Made by a program: the position numbers and the translations under genes. The notes below the pieces were generated by a model. The model had not been told where the DNA came from, did no database searches, and saw only the letters and a program-made list of their open reading frames with translations. DNA of 64,000 nt from JAUMBM01 sp964441755 (GTDB taxonomy: Bacteria; Bacteroidota; Bacteroidia; Chitinophagales; Saprospiraceae): contig CAYTVG010000004.1 in the NCBI GenBank assembly GCA_964441755.1, positions 186,001-250,000 of the forward strand, read 5' to 3'. Positions 25,231 to 34,700 of the stretch are shown piece after piece. Within the stretch, counting starts at the first letter, position 1, and every line of letters begins with the position of its first letter.

Positions 25231-25650
25231 CTAAACTGCCTGGCTCCCGTGAATCTGCCCGTAAGCAGTCCGGATGCTCGTCGCAATAGCTGCAAGTTCC
25301 TCCATGCTCAGTTCGAGCTTGGGATTCGAAAAATTAATATCCCCCACTGCCCTAATGGGTACGAGATGTATATGCGCATGAGCAACCTCCAGGCCAATCA
25401 CGGCCACGCCAATCTTCTCACAGCTTATCACTGATTTTATAGCTTGCGCAACTTTTTTGGAAAAAACCATCAACCCTTGCAGCGTATCGTCAGGAAGATC
25501 AAAAACGTAGTCAATCTCTGCCTTTGGTATGACCAGCGTATGTCCCTTAGCCAAAGGACGAACATCCAGAAAGGCTATGTAAGCTTCGGTCTCTGCAATC
25601 AAATGACAGGGGATTTCCCGATTGATAATGCGTGTGAATATACTAGCCAT
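25231..25650 (-). CDS. HIT-family nucleotide hydrolase
   Basis: The 139-residue protein has the histidine triad HAHIHLVP (H91, H93, H95) and the N-terminal FTRIINREIPCHLIAE of the HINT branch. Such enzymes hydrolyse AMP-lysine or purine phosphoramidates; the exact substrate here is unknown. It starts 4 bases after the greA stop, so the two are probably co-transcribed. Confidence 0.93.
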   Translation of the reverse strand: MASIFTRIINREIPCHLIAETEAYIAFLDVRPLAKGHTLVIPKAEIDYVFDLPDDTLQGLMVFSKKVAQAIKSVISCEKIGVAVIGLEVAHAHIHLVPIRAVGDINFSNPKLELSMEELAAIATSIRTAYGQIHGSQAV

Positions 25651-25654
25651 ACGA

Positions 25655-26131
25655 CTAATCTATTGAAATATCCATTACCTCAAACTCCATCTTGCCCGCA
25701 GGTGTCTGCACCTCAGCTATATCCCCTATAACCTTGCCCAACAAGCCCTTCCCCATAGGAGAATTAACAGAGATTTTACCCTCCTTTAAATCTGCTTCCG
25801 ACTCGGAAACAAGCTTATAGGTAATCTCCTTACCTGACTTGCGGTTTTTTATCCGCACACGGGTCAATACCGTTACCTTAGAGGAATCCAACTGACTTTC
25901 ATCCAAAATACGCGCATTGGATAATACCGTTTCCAGCTCATTAATTTTGAGCTCCAGCATACCCTGAGCCTCCTTAGCAGCATCGTACTCAGCATTCTCC
26001 GAGAGATCCCCCTTTTCGCGCGCTTCAGCAATGGCACGTGCAGCATCCTCCCGACCTTTGGTCTTCAGCTCCTCCAATTCGCTTTTTAGGCGATGAAATC
26101 CTTCCAGCGTAAGGTAATTAACGGCAGACAT
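25655..26131 (-). CDS. greA: Transcription elongation factor GreA
   Basis: The 158-residue protein has the N-terminal coiled coil (LTLEGFHRLKSELEELK to LENAEYDAAKEAQG region) with acidic tip residues, and the C-terminal FKBP-like domain (NSPMGKGLLGK, then GDIAEVQTPAG). It rescues backtracked RNA polymerase by stimulating transcript cleavage. The frame runs six codons upstream to 26149, but MSAVNYLTLEG at 26131 matches the family start. Confidence 0.96.
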   Translation of the reverse strand: MSAVNYLTLEGFHRLKSELEELKTKGREDAARAIAEAREKGDLSENAEYDAAKEAQGMLELKINELETVLSNARILDESQLDSSKVTVLTRVRIKNRKSGKEITYKLVSESEADLKEGKISVNSPMGKGLLGKVIGDIAEVQTPAGKMEFEVMDISID

Positions 26132-26389
26132 TTCATTTATTTTTATCAAAAAACCATAAAACTAATAATACCCGTGATTCTTTCATTCGCAAAACAGAGA
26201 CTATCCACGATCCTCTTATCAACTCCATCCATATATTATCTTTGGAATCAACTGTTGCCGTCGAACTGAAAAACCAGAGAGCGCGGTCATACCGAACTAC
26301 TGTAAATTTACTCAGCTGATACCTGCCTGGCAGCACAACTTCTTTGGCAAGTAGGTGGGGATGTTGCGGTTACAATCATTTGCGATAAA

Positions 26390-26437
26390 CGAAAAAAATG
26401 AGAACGTCTCCGCCTGTTCGGCGAAAACGTTCTCATT
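26390..26437 (-). terminator. Intrinsic terminator of the surface operon
   Basis: AATGAGAACGT (26397-26407) and ACGTTCTCATT (26427-26437) form an 11-bp stem. Read on the minus strand it is followed by a run of seven T, so it ends the transcript from the PorV/PorQ-like gene. The remaining 26132-26389 stretch shows nothing else. Confidence 0.85.
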
Positions 26438-26495
26438 ACGGTAACACAAATATAAGTAAAAAATCAGATCAACGCAATTGAATCCGTTTTTTACC

Positions 26496-27539
26496 TTAAA
26501 AATTGAAGCGTATCCCAAAATTGTGTGTTCCCTTCCAAACACGGGATGCCGTAAATGCATAGTCAATACCAAAGGTAGAGTCTTTCTTATCACGGCTCGT
26601 AGGAACCTCCAGTGAAGCTCCCGCACTCAAACCAGAGTAGATGGGGGCTTCTGCTATATTGGTAACACCCATATCTATTTTATAGGCACCGCGCAGCATA
26701 AACCGCTCCTTAAGTGCATACTCAAGGCCGCCGCCTATCTGGTCACGGGAAAATGAGTTGGCAGTAAAATTGCCCAGCATCGTCAACCGATGCACACTGC
26801 CCATCCGAAAGTCATAAGAAGCTCCGATGTTCAATACCGAAGGCAACTCAAACCCTGTTGCGCGTTGTGCATAGGTCAAATTATAGGCTCCTCTTCCCGG
26901 TGCCGGTGCGGCTGTAGACAACCCTTGACCACTATAGGTCATACGAGAACCTACATTGCGAAGCGAGATACCAAATTTGAAATTGTCCTGCTCTCCCGTC
27001 ACATACTGAACACCTGCATCCACTGCAAAGGCAAACGAGTTGATGTCCGCTGTAGATTCGGAAACAGCACGCATCGTAATACCTACAGATACTTTGTTCT
27101 CGAAAATGTGCGCATACGACAACCCCATATTGAAAAATGCAGGAGAGAAGGTAGCCCCCGTACCTTCCGGCTGGAAGGTCGTCGTCACAGGGATATCACC
27201 AAAATCAACAGACATAAGGCTGAAACCGAAGGCCCCGCCTTTGCCAACTCGCTGTGACAAACCCAGCGCATTAAACCGGATGTCGGTACCCTGCAGATAA
27301 ACCGTATTTCCCAAAACAAACTGGGTCTTGGCAATTCGTGACAAGCCCGCAGGGTTCAAATGGAGGGCCTCAACACCACTCACACTAGATGTGTTCAATG
27401 TGTGCAGACCCGCAGAACGCGCATAGGGGTTCAGCAACAGCTGAGAAGCACCTGCTTCGCCCTGCCGATCGGGATTTCCTGCGTAGACAGAAAATCCTGC
27501 CAGCAGAAAAATATAGATGATGTAAAGCGTTTTTTTCAT
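26496..27539 (-). CDS. PorV/PorQ-family outer-membrane protein
   Basis: The 347-residue protein has a signal peptide (residues 1-21, ending SVYAG) and a beta-barrel of the FadL/PorV type with alternating strands, opening GASQLLLNPYARSAGLHT and the ASSVSGVEALHLNPAGLSR-like block typical of PorV/PorQ proteins, and ending in an aromatic FNFGIRFNF-type strand. PorV shuttles folded T9SS cargo at the outer membrane, but many paralogues exist. It is the last gene after the TonB receptor and the 1358-residue protein, which suggests it serves that cargo. Confidence 0.85.
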   Translation of the reverse strand: MKKTLYIIYIFLLAGFSVYAGNPDRQGEAGASQLLLNPYARSAGLHTLNTSSVSGVEALHLNPAGLSRIAKTQFVLGNTVYLQGTDIRFNALGLSQRVGKGGAFGFSLMSVDFGDIPVTTTFQPEGTGATFSPAFFNMGLSYAHIFENKVSVGITMRAVSESTADINSFAFAVDAGVQYVTGEQDNFKFGISLRNVGSRMTYSGQGLSTAAPAPGRGAYNLTYAQRATGFELPSVLNIGASYDFRMGSVHRLTMLGNFTANSFSRDQIGGGLEYALKERFMLRGAYKIDMGVTNIAEAPIYSGLSAGASLEVPTSRDKKDSTFGIDYAFTASRVWKGTHNFGIRFNF

Positions 27540-27555
27540 AAACCTGAAATTATTG

Positions 27556-27600
27556 GGCAGGCCCGGTCAAAGCACAATTAGACATTGAGCCGGGCCTGCC
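27556..27600 (-). promoter_or_regulatory. Intercistronic hairpin, 11-bp stem
   Basis: GGCAGGCCCGG and CCGGGCCTGCC pair perfectly over a 23-base loop in the gap between the 1358-residue gene and the PorV-like gene. No U-tract follows on the minus strand, so it looks like an RNA-stability or attenuation element rather than a terminator. Confidence 0.6.
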
Positions 27601-27608
27601 AAAATGAT

Positions 27609-30600
27609 TTACAAACCAGATGGGTCAAACTGGCGATTGACGCCAAGCCACTTGATCGTACGTTCACCTAACCCCTCAGCTGCGACATGTATCAGGTACA
27701 TACCACTTGCTACGGGGATACCTTTTGAGTTTTTCAGGTCCCATTCAAGTGCAGGAATTATCTGCCCTTCATCAATAGCCCTGTTATTCCCTTCTGGTAT
27801 AATTCCCCGCTCATCCCGGTTATACTGACGTACAAACTTACCGTCCAAGGTGTAAATAGATACTACACACTTGGCCGGAAGATTCGTGATTTTGATGACC
27901 GTCTCGAACTGGCTGTCTTCATATTCTGAGAAACCATAGTAAGGATTGGGTACGACGTTGATCGCATCGAGTGCTGACGCAACACCCTCGCTATCGAGTG
28001 CACTGGATGACTTACCTTCGATCTTGAACCGATACGTAGGATAGCCATTAAACTCTCCGGAGCCCGTCTTCACTGCGTAGCTGTTGTCAACGCGAAGCTT
28101 GTAAATCATATCCTGCGGAATCAGCCCGTCCTTGTAGGAACGCATCTGCTGACCCGGAGCAGCCATGATAAAGCCCGCCCAGGTAATTTCATTCAGCGCA
28201 CTAATCTTGCGAAGAGCACTTGGGTGACCAAAACGCTCACGGAAAAGTGCACACTCATCGTATGCCGTCTTCGTAACGTAAATAAAGTGATGACCACCCG
28301 CAACGTAGTTATAGGCCGTCGGGAAAGCTCCCTCGATAGGACGGTAAATAATGTCAGAAGGATTCCACATCATGTCACGCCCATTATTGGCTTCCGGAAT
28401 CAGCGTTCCGTCATAGGTTGAATTCTCACCAAAGAAGATATTCAGGCGCTGACCTGTCTCCACGTCAACCGCGTAGCCAGGAAACCATCCCATACCAATT
28501 TCCTGTCCCGTACCCGGACTAGGATCCTGATCTGGAAGGCCATTACTATCATCATCAAATTTGGTGACACTTGGCGAGCGACGCAGGTCAAACATACCGG
28601 CAGCACCCTCCGTTGTGAAGCCGGCGCCCGTGATATACTGGTTTGCTGTCTCAATGATCACACAACGGCTCCACAAATCTTTGTTAGATGTCAGCACGAT
28701 GTCAACATTATTCAAGGTAGCCAGTGAAGTCTGGCTGTGGGAAATACCATTGCGGTTACCCTGACTCTGCCAAGCCGGACCAATATAAGGTGAAATCGGA
28801 TTACCGTCAGTGTCAGCTGTCAGCCAACCACACAGGTAATAAGGAACAAAATGGTTAGGAGCCATCAGGTCGCTGGTATAGCGCTCCCTCGGATCATCCC
28901 CCTCCAATGGCTCCAATGCTCCTGTCGGTACGTAGTTGAAGATATTGAAATCCAGTGTTGGATTTCCTGTCTGTATGGCTAAGCCATCACGTATTCCAAG
29001 AGCCCACTGAACCGGGTCTACTGAACCCGGATAACTAATGGAAGCACCCCGGGCACCATTTGAACCAAGCTTATCAGCACCTGGCTCCTGTACCTGATAA
29101 ATATTGACCGCAAGACCGTACTGACGGATAATCTGCTCGTTAGGCTGATCAATTGTGCGCTCGGATATGATCACAGGAGATCCTGCAACACTAATATTGC
29201 GCAACACCCAACGAACCGTATTGTCCAGACGATTATTGGCCACGTCCTCGTCAACCATCGTTACCTCATACTCTCCGTCAACCACATCTAATGGATTGAA
29301 GATCTTCACATCAATCGGACCAAATCCGGGCTCGTACTCTATTTTTCCATCAAAGGTACTTCCAAAAGATTCTTCGATTTTCTGACGGCTGGCATCGCTG
29401 ATGTCAAGGAAACCTGCACCTGTACCTTCACCGTCGATACGGGTAATTATTGCACCTTCTCCATAGCGTGCATTGAGTTTGCGATCAACAATCGGACGAG
29501 GAATGACCGTATAGTAAGGATTGTCTCCGTCACCAATGTTGCGGCTGCCCTCGAGATATGGCTTATCCTGACCCGGATCCAGTCGGTTGGTAGGATCAAA
29601 CTGCTTATAATTGTTGTATGCATAAGCTACCGCTGTAAAGTAGTACTTACGGTGGTTGACCAGACGATTATCCCCTTCTGCGAATTGGTCAGTCGTAATG
29701 CGGAAAGTGTGACGAATACCCTGGTCAGCACCATCTACCTTCAGCTCAGGAACGAAATACACCTCTTCCGTTGGTGTTCCGCCATCCTCAGGGTTTAATC
29801 CCTGCCAATTGAAGATCTTGGATACTCCGTTCTTCACGTCCACTTGATAGACCAAACGAACTTTAGACGGATCATCTACATCGGCCAGCGACGCATCAGG
29901 ACCTGAGAACTGATAAAGCTTATAGCCCTCGAAACGGTAGATAGAATCAACACCCTGTGGAAGACCCAGCCCTTCTTCGGCATAGGCTTCAAAAGCATTG
30001 TTTGAGTTCTGTACAATTGTGTCGTTGGTGAAAACAGCGATGATTTCACGATCGAGCTCAATCCAGTCCACATCCGGCGCATCTGGTCCCCTTGGCAAGT
30101 CGAAACAATTGTCGAACAAGTCCTGCGCAATATCATCTGCCTTTTGCAGACGAGCAATGCTTGGATTAGGATAAATCTGGTCAGCTACCCAAACAGCCCC
30201 GATGATCAGTTCGTTAACTGCACCAGGCTTAAGTGTGAAAGGACCAGAAGCCTGCAGCGTACGGCGGTCACCCACAGGAAGGCCGGCAGATGACATTGAC
30301 CAGCCACTTGGATCATTTGGCGAGTCAGGGAAAGCATAAGGGATTACATCCGTGCTTCCAACATTATACCCTGTACCACCACGCGTAACCGGCGTACCAT
30401 CTTTCCAACGACCTGAGATGTAGTTGTAATACTGCTGGGGGTTACCGCGATCTGGGTCTGTAGTCTGCGGAGCAGGCGTAGGTGTAGTGCCGCCGTTGTT
30501 ATTATAAGTAAACGATGACATACCAATCTCCTCACCAAACTCATCCAATGGACCACGGAAATAGTCAATACCCAAGATTGGAATTTCGTCACAATAGGTA

Positions 30601-31685
30601 TTTACACCACCCGGACAGGTACATCCCGGCTGTCCATCCAGCTGGTCTGCATTGTACACGTAAGCCAAGCTTCGAGACACGTCGCAACCAATGAAATCGT
30701 CAAGGTAACATCCAAGATCCGCATCTACCCACATGGCAAAGTAAGTATCCTTGATATCATCAACAGCGCGGTTAATCAGCTTGTAGCGCTGGAAGGTCAT
30801 GTTGTTGATGTCATCGTTGGTTTTGTAGGCAAAGGCCTGTACCTGAACCTCCATCTGAATGACATTCGGAGAACCAGACTCCTGGTGAGCGTTACCCGCG
30901 TCATTGTAAATCCAGAAAATCATTTCATCCGGTGGACCCAGCGGTTCCTTATCCAAACAGCCACGAATTTCTATGATTGGATAATCGCCCAGATCCGGTT
31001 CGTAGATACCATTGAGGTTCTGATCCCAGAAACCCGCCAGACCTTGGCTGGTATTAGGCAGTGGAAATTGATTGATTTGAGCAAAAAAGCGGTTACCCGC
31101 TCCCGGCCAACCCAATACATCCCGGGGAATTTCATCCTGATCAATTGACGACCGGCCCTCAGCAAGCGCACGACGCCAACTGCCAATATGCCTACGGATA
31201 CTTTCTCCTGAAACCACAAAAAAGCGGTCCCAGCGAGCACAAGTATCTTTAGATGTGGTTCCCTGATTGACAAACCCTTCCGGCACAAGAGGCCCGGGAT
31301 AAAAGTCAAAGGATCCGCTGCTACGGCCATAACTCTGTGCAGCAAGCTTTAGTCCGCCACCAGGCTCTTTTCCTCCGATCCATACCGCACCGGCAAAGAT
31401 GGAAGATACCTCAGGCACACCCGGAGGTGGTTTGGGGATTACATATCGCCCGTTGTTACCATCCCACCATACGTCTCCTCCCGTTGTCAAACGAGCTCTT
31501 ACATTGTTGATGGCCTGGTCAATTTGTTGAATCGCATTATCGCACGACTCCCGGAAATTAACCGTATTGGTAACCGGTCGGGTTCCGGGGCGCTGCCCCG
31601 TATTGTTTGGGTCGATATGCGCGAAAGTGGCTGTAGTTGTCAGCAAACCCAGCAGGATCAACAACCATGATTGTTGCAAACGCAT
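27609..31685 (-). CDS. Large secreted surface protein with FlgD/T9SS-like C-terminal domain
   Basis: The 1358-residue protein has a signal peptide (residues 1-22, ending TFAHI) and no recognised enzyme motif. It contains Trp/Gly-rich blocks (GAVWIGGKEPGGGL), a short Cys-rich stretch (GCTCPGGVNTYC) and many Asp/Asn-rich loops. The C-terminus (NVVPNPYYGFSEYE, then KITNLPAKCVVSIYTLDGKFVRQ, then GIPVASGMYLIHVAAE) resembles a FlgD-like or T9SS sorting domain, followed by an unusual WLGVNRQFDPSGL tail. Such giant proteins are common in Saprospiria but of unknown function. It is the middle gene of the operon. Confidence 0.8.
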   Translation of the reverse strand: MRLQQSWLLILLGLLTTTATFAHIDPNNTGQRPGTRPVTNTVNFRESCDNAIQQIDQAINNVRARLTTGGDVWWDGNNGRYVIPKPPPGVPEVSSIFAGAVWIGGKEPGGGLKLAAQSYGRSSGSFDFYPGPLVPEGFVNQGTTSKDTCARWDRFFVVSGESIRRHIGSWRRALAEGRSSIDQDEIPRDVLGWPGAGNRFFAQINQFPLPNTSQGLAGFWDQNLNGIYEPDLGDYPIIEIRGCLDKEPLGPPDEMIFWIYNDAGNAHQESGSPNVIQMEVQVQAFAYKTNDDINNMTFQRYKLINRAVDDIKDTYFAMWVDADLGCYLDDFIGCDVSRSLAYVYNADQLDGQPGCTCPGGVNTYCDEIPILGIDYFRGPLDEFGEEIGMSSFTYNNNGGTTPTPAPQTTDPDRGNPQQYYNYISGRWKDGTPVTRGGTGYNVGSTDVIPYAFPDSPNDPSGWSMSSAGLPVGDRRTLQASGPFTLKPGAVNELIIGAVWVADQIYPNPSIARLQKADDIAQDLFDNCFDLPRGPDAPDVDWIELDREIIAVFTNDTIVQNSNNAFEAYAEEGLGLPQGVDSIYRFEGYKLYQFSGPDASLADVDDPSKVRLVYQVDVKNGVSKIFNWQGLNPEDGGTPTEEVYFVPELKVDGADQGIRHTFRITTDQFAEGDNRLVNHRKYYFTAVAYAYNNYKQFDPTNRLDPGQDKPYLEGSRNIGDGDNPYYTVIPRPIVDRKLNARYGEGAIITRIDGEGTGAGFLDISDASRQKIEESFGSTFDGKIEYEPGFGPIDVKIFNPLDVVDGEYEVTMVDEDVANNRLDNTVRWVLRNISVAGSPVIISERTIDQPNEQIIRQYGLAVNIYQVQEPGADKLGSNGARGASISYPGSVDPVQWALGIRDGLAIQTGNPTLDFNIFNYVPTGALEPLEGDDPRERYTSDLMAPNHFVPYYLCGWLTADTDGNPISPYIGPAWQSQGNRNGISHSQTSLATLNNVDIVLTSNKDLWSRCVIIETANQYITGAGFTTEGAAGMFDLRRSPSVTKFDDDSNGLPDQDPSPGTGQEIGMGWFPGYAVDVETGQRLNIFFGENSTYDGTLIPEANNGRDMMWNPSDIIYRPIEGAFPTAYNYVAGGHHFIYVTKTAYDECALFRERFGHPSALRKISALNEITWAGFIMAAPGQQMRSYKDGLIPQDMIYKLRVDNSYAVKTGSGEFNGYPTYRFKIEGKSSSALDSEGVASALDAINVVPNPYYGFSEYEDSQFETVIKITNLPAKCVVSIYTLDGKFVRQYNRDERGIIPEGNNRAIDEGQIIPALEWDLKNSKGIPVASGMYLIHVAAEGLGERTIKWLGVNRQFDPSGL

Positions 31686-31743
31686 AATCTATGATTTTAA
31701 AGTTCTTATGAATATCGCCGCTATGTCGCAGCCTGCTTCGATC

Positions 31744-31773
31744 GGGTTAGCCGATTTTAGTGTCGGCTAACCC
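31744..31773 (-). promoter_or_regulatory. Intercistronic hairpin, perfect 11-bp stem
   Basis: GGGTTAGCCGA (31744-31754) and TCGGCTAACCC (31763-31773) form a tight hairpin with an 8-base loop between the TonB receptor gene and the 1358-residue gene. There is no U-tract. Like the hairpin in the next gap, it may separate the expression levels of neighbouring genes. Confidence 0.6.
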
Positions 31774-31786
31774 TTTCAAAAATGTA

Positions 31787-34700
31787 TTAGAAATCGAGGA
31801 TTGCACCTAAAAACATCCTCCGTGGCAAACTGAAGAAATCATCATTCAGTATGCGCCACTGATAGGAAGCCAAATAGGAGTCGATGCTGCGACCTGAATC
31901 AATGATTGACTGCAACTGCAGCTCACCAAAGTATGAGCGCAGGAAGCCATCATCCTCACTGGAACCTGTCGCAGGATATACATTTATAATGTTTCTGCGA
32001 TCAAGAACGTTCGATACGCGCAGATAAACATTTAAGCCAAGCTTATCTCCCAGGCTAAAGTTCTTATCTACCCGAAGATTGATGGTGAAGTTCCAGGGCT
32101 TGCGAGCACCGTTCAAAGCGCCCACCGTACCTGCACCCCCCAATTCGGAAGGTACGAGTTTAGCAGTATAAGGCCGGCCAGATACCGCTACCGCCTGCAG
32201 GTTCAGACCTGCATTGGCAAAGATATCAAGTCCCGCAATGCTGGGACCATTGTACGTCTTACCTGAGCCATAACGATAGTCCATAATTACGTTGACACGG
32301 TGACGCTCGTCGAAACTAAGCGGGAATAACGTACGAAGGTTACCACGGTTGGTAAGACCCCGCTGTGATTCCGGATCCGAACCCGTACCATCTGCAAACT
32401 GCAGTGTATAGTTGGCATTTAAAGAAACGTTGCCTGTTCTGCGAAGGTCATACTGGAATGAGAAACCCTTTACCGTACCAAAATCCTGATTGTCAAAAGT
32501 GGTGTATTGATTCACCAACGGAACAGGGAAGAATGTACGGAGCTGAATCATATCCCGAAGCTCCTTGTAGTAGGCAGCAATCTTAATGGCTGAACTGGCC
32601 GACAAACGCTGTTGGAAGCCCACCTCATAATCTACCGTTCGCTCAGGGCGAAGAGCAGGATTATTCTTGGTAATATCGTTGCGTTCCACAAAATAGAAGA
32701 AATCCAGTGGTGTAGCAATGGTATTGCTTGGAGGACGCTGAACCAAGATATCGTAGTGCGCAAAAAAGTTGGCATCTTCAGAAATCGGGAAAGAGAACGC
32801 CAAACGAGGCATTACATTAAACTGAACCTCGTAGTCCTTGAATGAATCATCAGGGTTGAAGTTCTCACTCTTGATGTAGTTGCCGTCGAAAGCCGCAGCG
32901 TTTCTGTATTTCGGGAATACAAGACCTGTGCGTATATTCTCGATTTCCTGAGGACCGTTTACAGGCGTACCATCTGCTTTGTACCATACATCCCCGTTGC
33001 GGTATGCCTGTACTTCAGTACCATCCTGCTGGGTGGTGTACACCCGAAAATCATCCCCAATGTTGCCCGGTCTGCTGCCTCCTGAAGTAGCATGGAATTC
33101 TTCCGCACCCTGAATTTCATACAGAGAGTACGGATCTTTCAGAACCTGTGTGTTGGCATCGTAGCGGTCTACGCGCACCCCAAGGCGGAAAATGATATCC
33201 TTGAATGTGAACTTGTCCTGAATGTAAGCAGATGCATAAATAGGCTGGTTAGGAGCAACCGGAAATGTCCGGATACCTGTCTGAGGATCCCGCGCTGTAA
33301 AGAAGTCGCGGAAAGTACCATCATAAACATTCCCCAGATAATCATAGCCATAATAATTGATGATCCGCTGGTCATTCAATTCTTTTGCAGAGAACATATC
33401 CATGCTCATCTGGCTGGGATCCAGCTCATCAATATTTACGAACTGGTCTAAAGGAACACCCAGCGACTCACGCAGACGGCGGTAGAAAAGAGCGTCCGAG
33501 CCAGGCGCAATCACAAGGCTCAACAGCGGCACAGGTCCCTGAAAGAAAGGTGTCACCACATCAACCGTACCGATTGTATCAGAAACTCCGGGAACGATAC
33601 CCTGGATGTGTACGTTTGCATTCTGCCTTGCCGCACGCCACAAGTTGTATTGGTTATTGCTTGATACCGAGTATGCGCGATTTGTACGACCCTCATAAGC
33701 AATACCCAATTGGATACTATGGCGTCCCTTTTCGGATCCTCCCGGTACCAGGTCAAATGACATATTAGCGTTGAAAATCGAGACATCCTGACGCGTGCGT
33801 TGTGCAAGTCCATAGACTGCCCCTACGTTAGAATGAAAACCCCACGCACTTTGGAAGGCATCGAAGGTACGCCCGTTGATTGCGTAAAAGTCATCAATTG
33901 TCAACGCAGTCTCTCCAACACCGCGCAACGCATAGGTACCCTGATCTGCATTTAGCTGCTCACCCACCGGAATGTTGAGGACATTGTTGTAATTTGCACG
34001 AACAGGATTGGAAGTGCCCGGCGTATACCCCCGAAGTACTTCGCGATAGTCAGCATGTTGCAGATAAATCAGCTGCGACAGCGGATCGACCTGCACTTCA
34101 AATACAGGGATGAAATCCGTATCGAAGCGAGCAACGTGACCGTAGTTGAAGTAGTTGAACTTATGACGGGGATCATACGCCTCGTTTTCCTGGCGCTCAT
34201 AACCATACTGCAGCGTGTAGCTTGCATTTTGGATCAAAGATACCTTGCGATCACTACCCGTGCCCGTAGAAGCTCCTCCCAGTCTGTGGCGGAAGCGGAA
34301 GTTGACGCGATAGTCCGTACCATAACTCGTAGGGTTGTTATGAGCATTCAGCAAACGCCAGCTTGAACCGGAATTCTCATTGGGCGTAAACAAGTTCTCT
34401 GTGTTGCTCACCGCACCGGACAAAGAGACATCGATGGCACTACTCAGGCGGGCATCCAGCTTACCGTTGATATCATACCGCGTGAAATCTTCAAATAGCC
34501 GCGCATTGTTGGCAACAACATCATCCTGCGTGAGGAAGTCAGCAGCCCCAAAGAAATTACCGGAACGACGGATAACCGGATTTGCTTCCAGTTCCTTGAG
34601 CTTGTCCTCTTTTATCCGGTAAACAGGTACTGCCGTCGGATCATCATCCTCATTATAGGTGTAACGACCAGACAAACGAAACCCGAGTATAGAGACCCCC

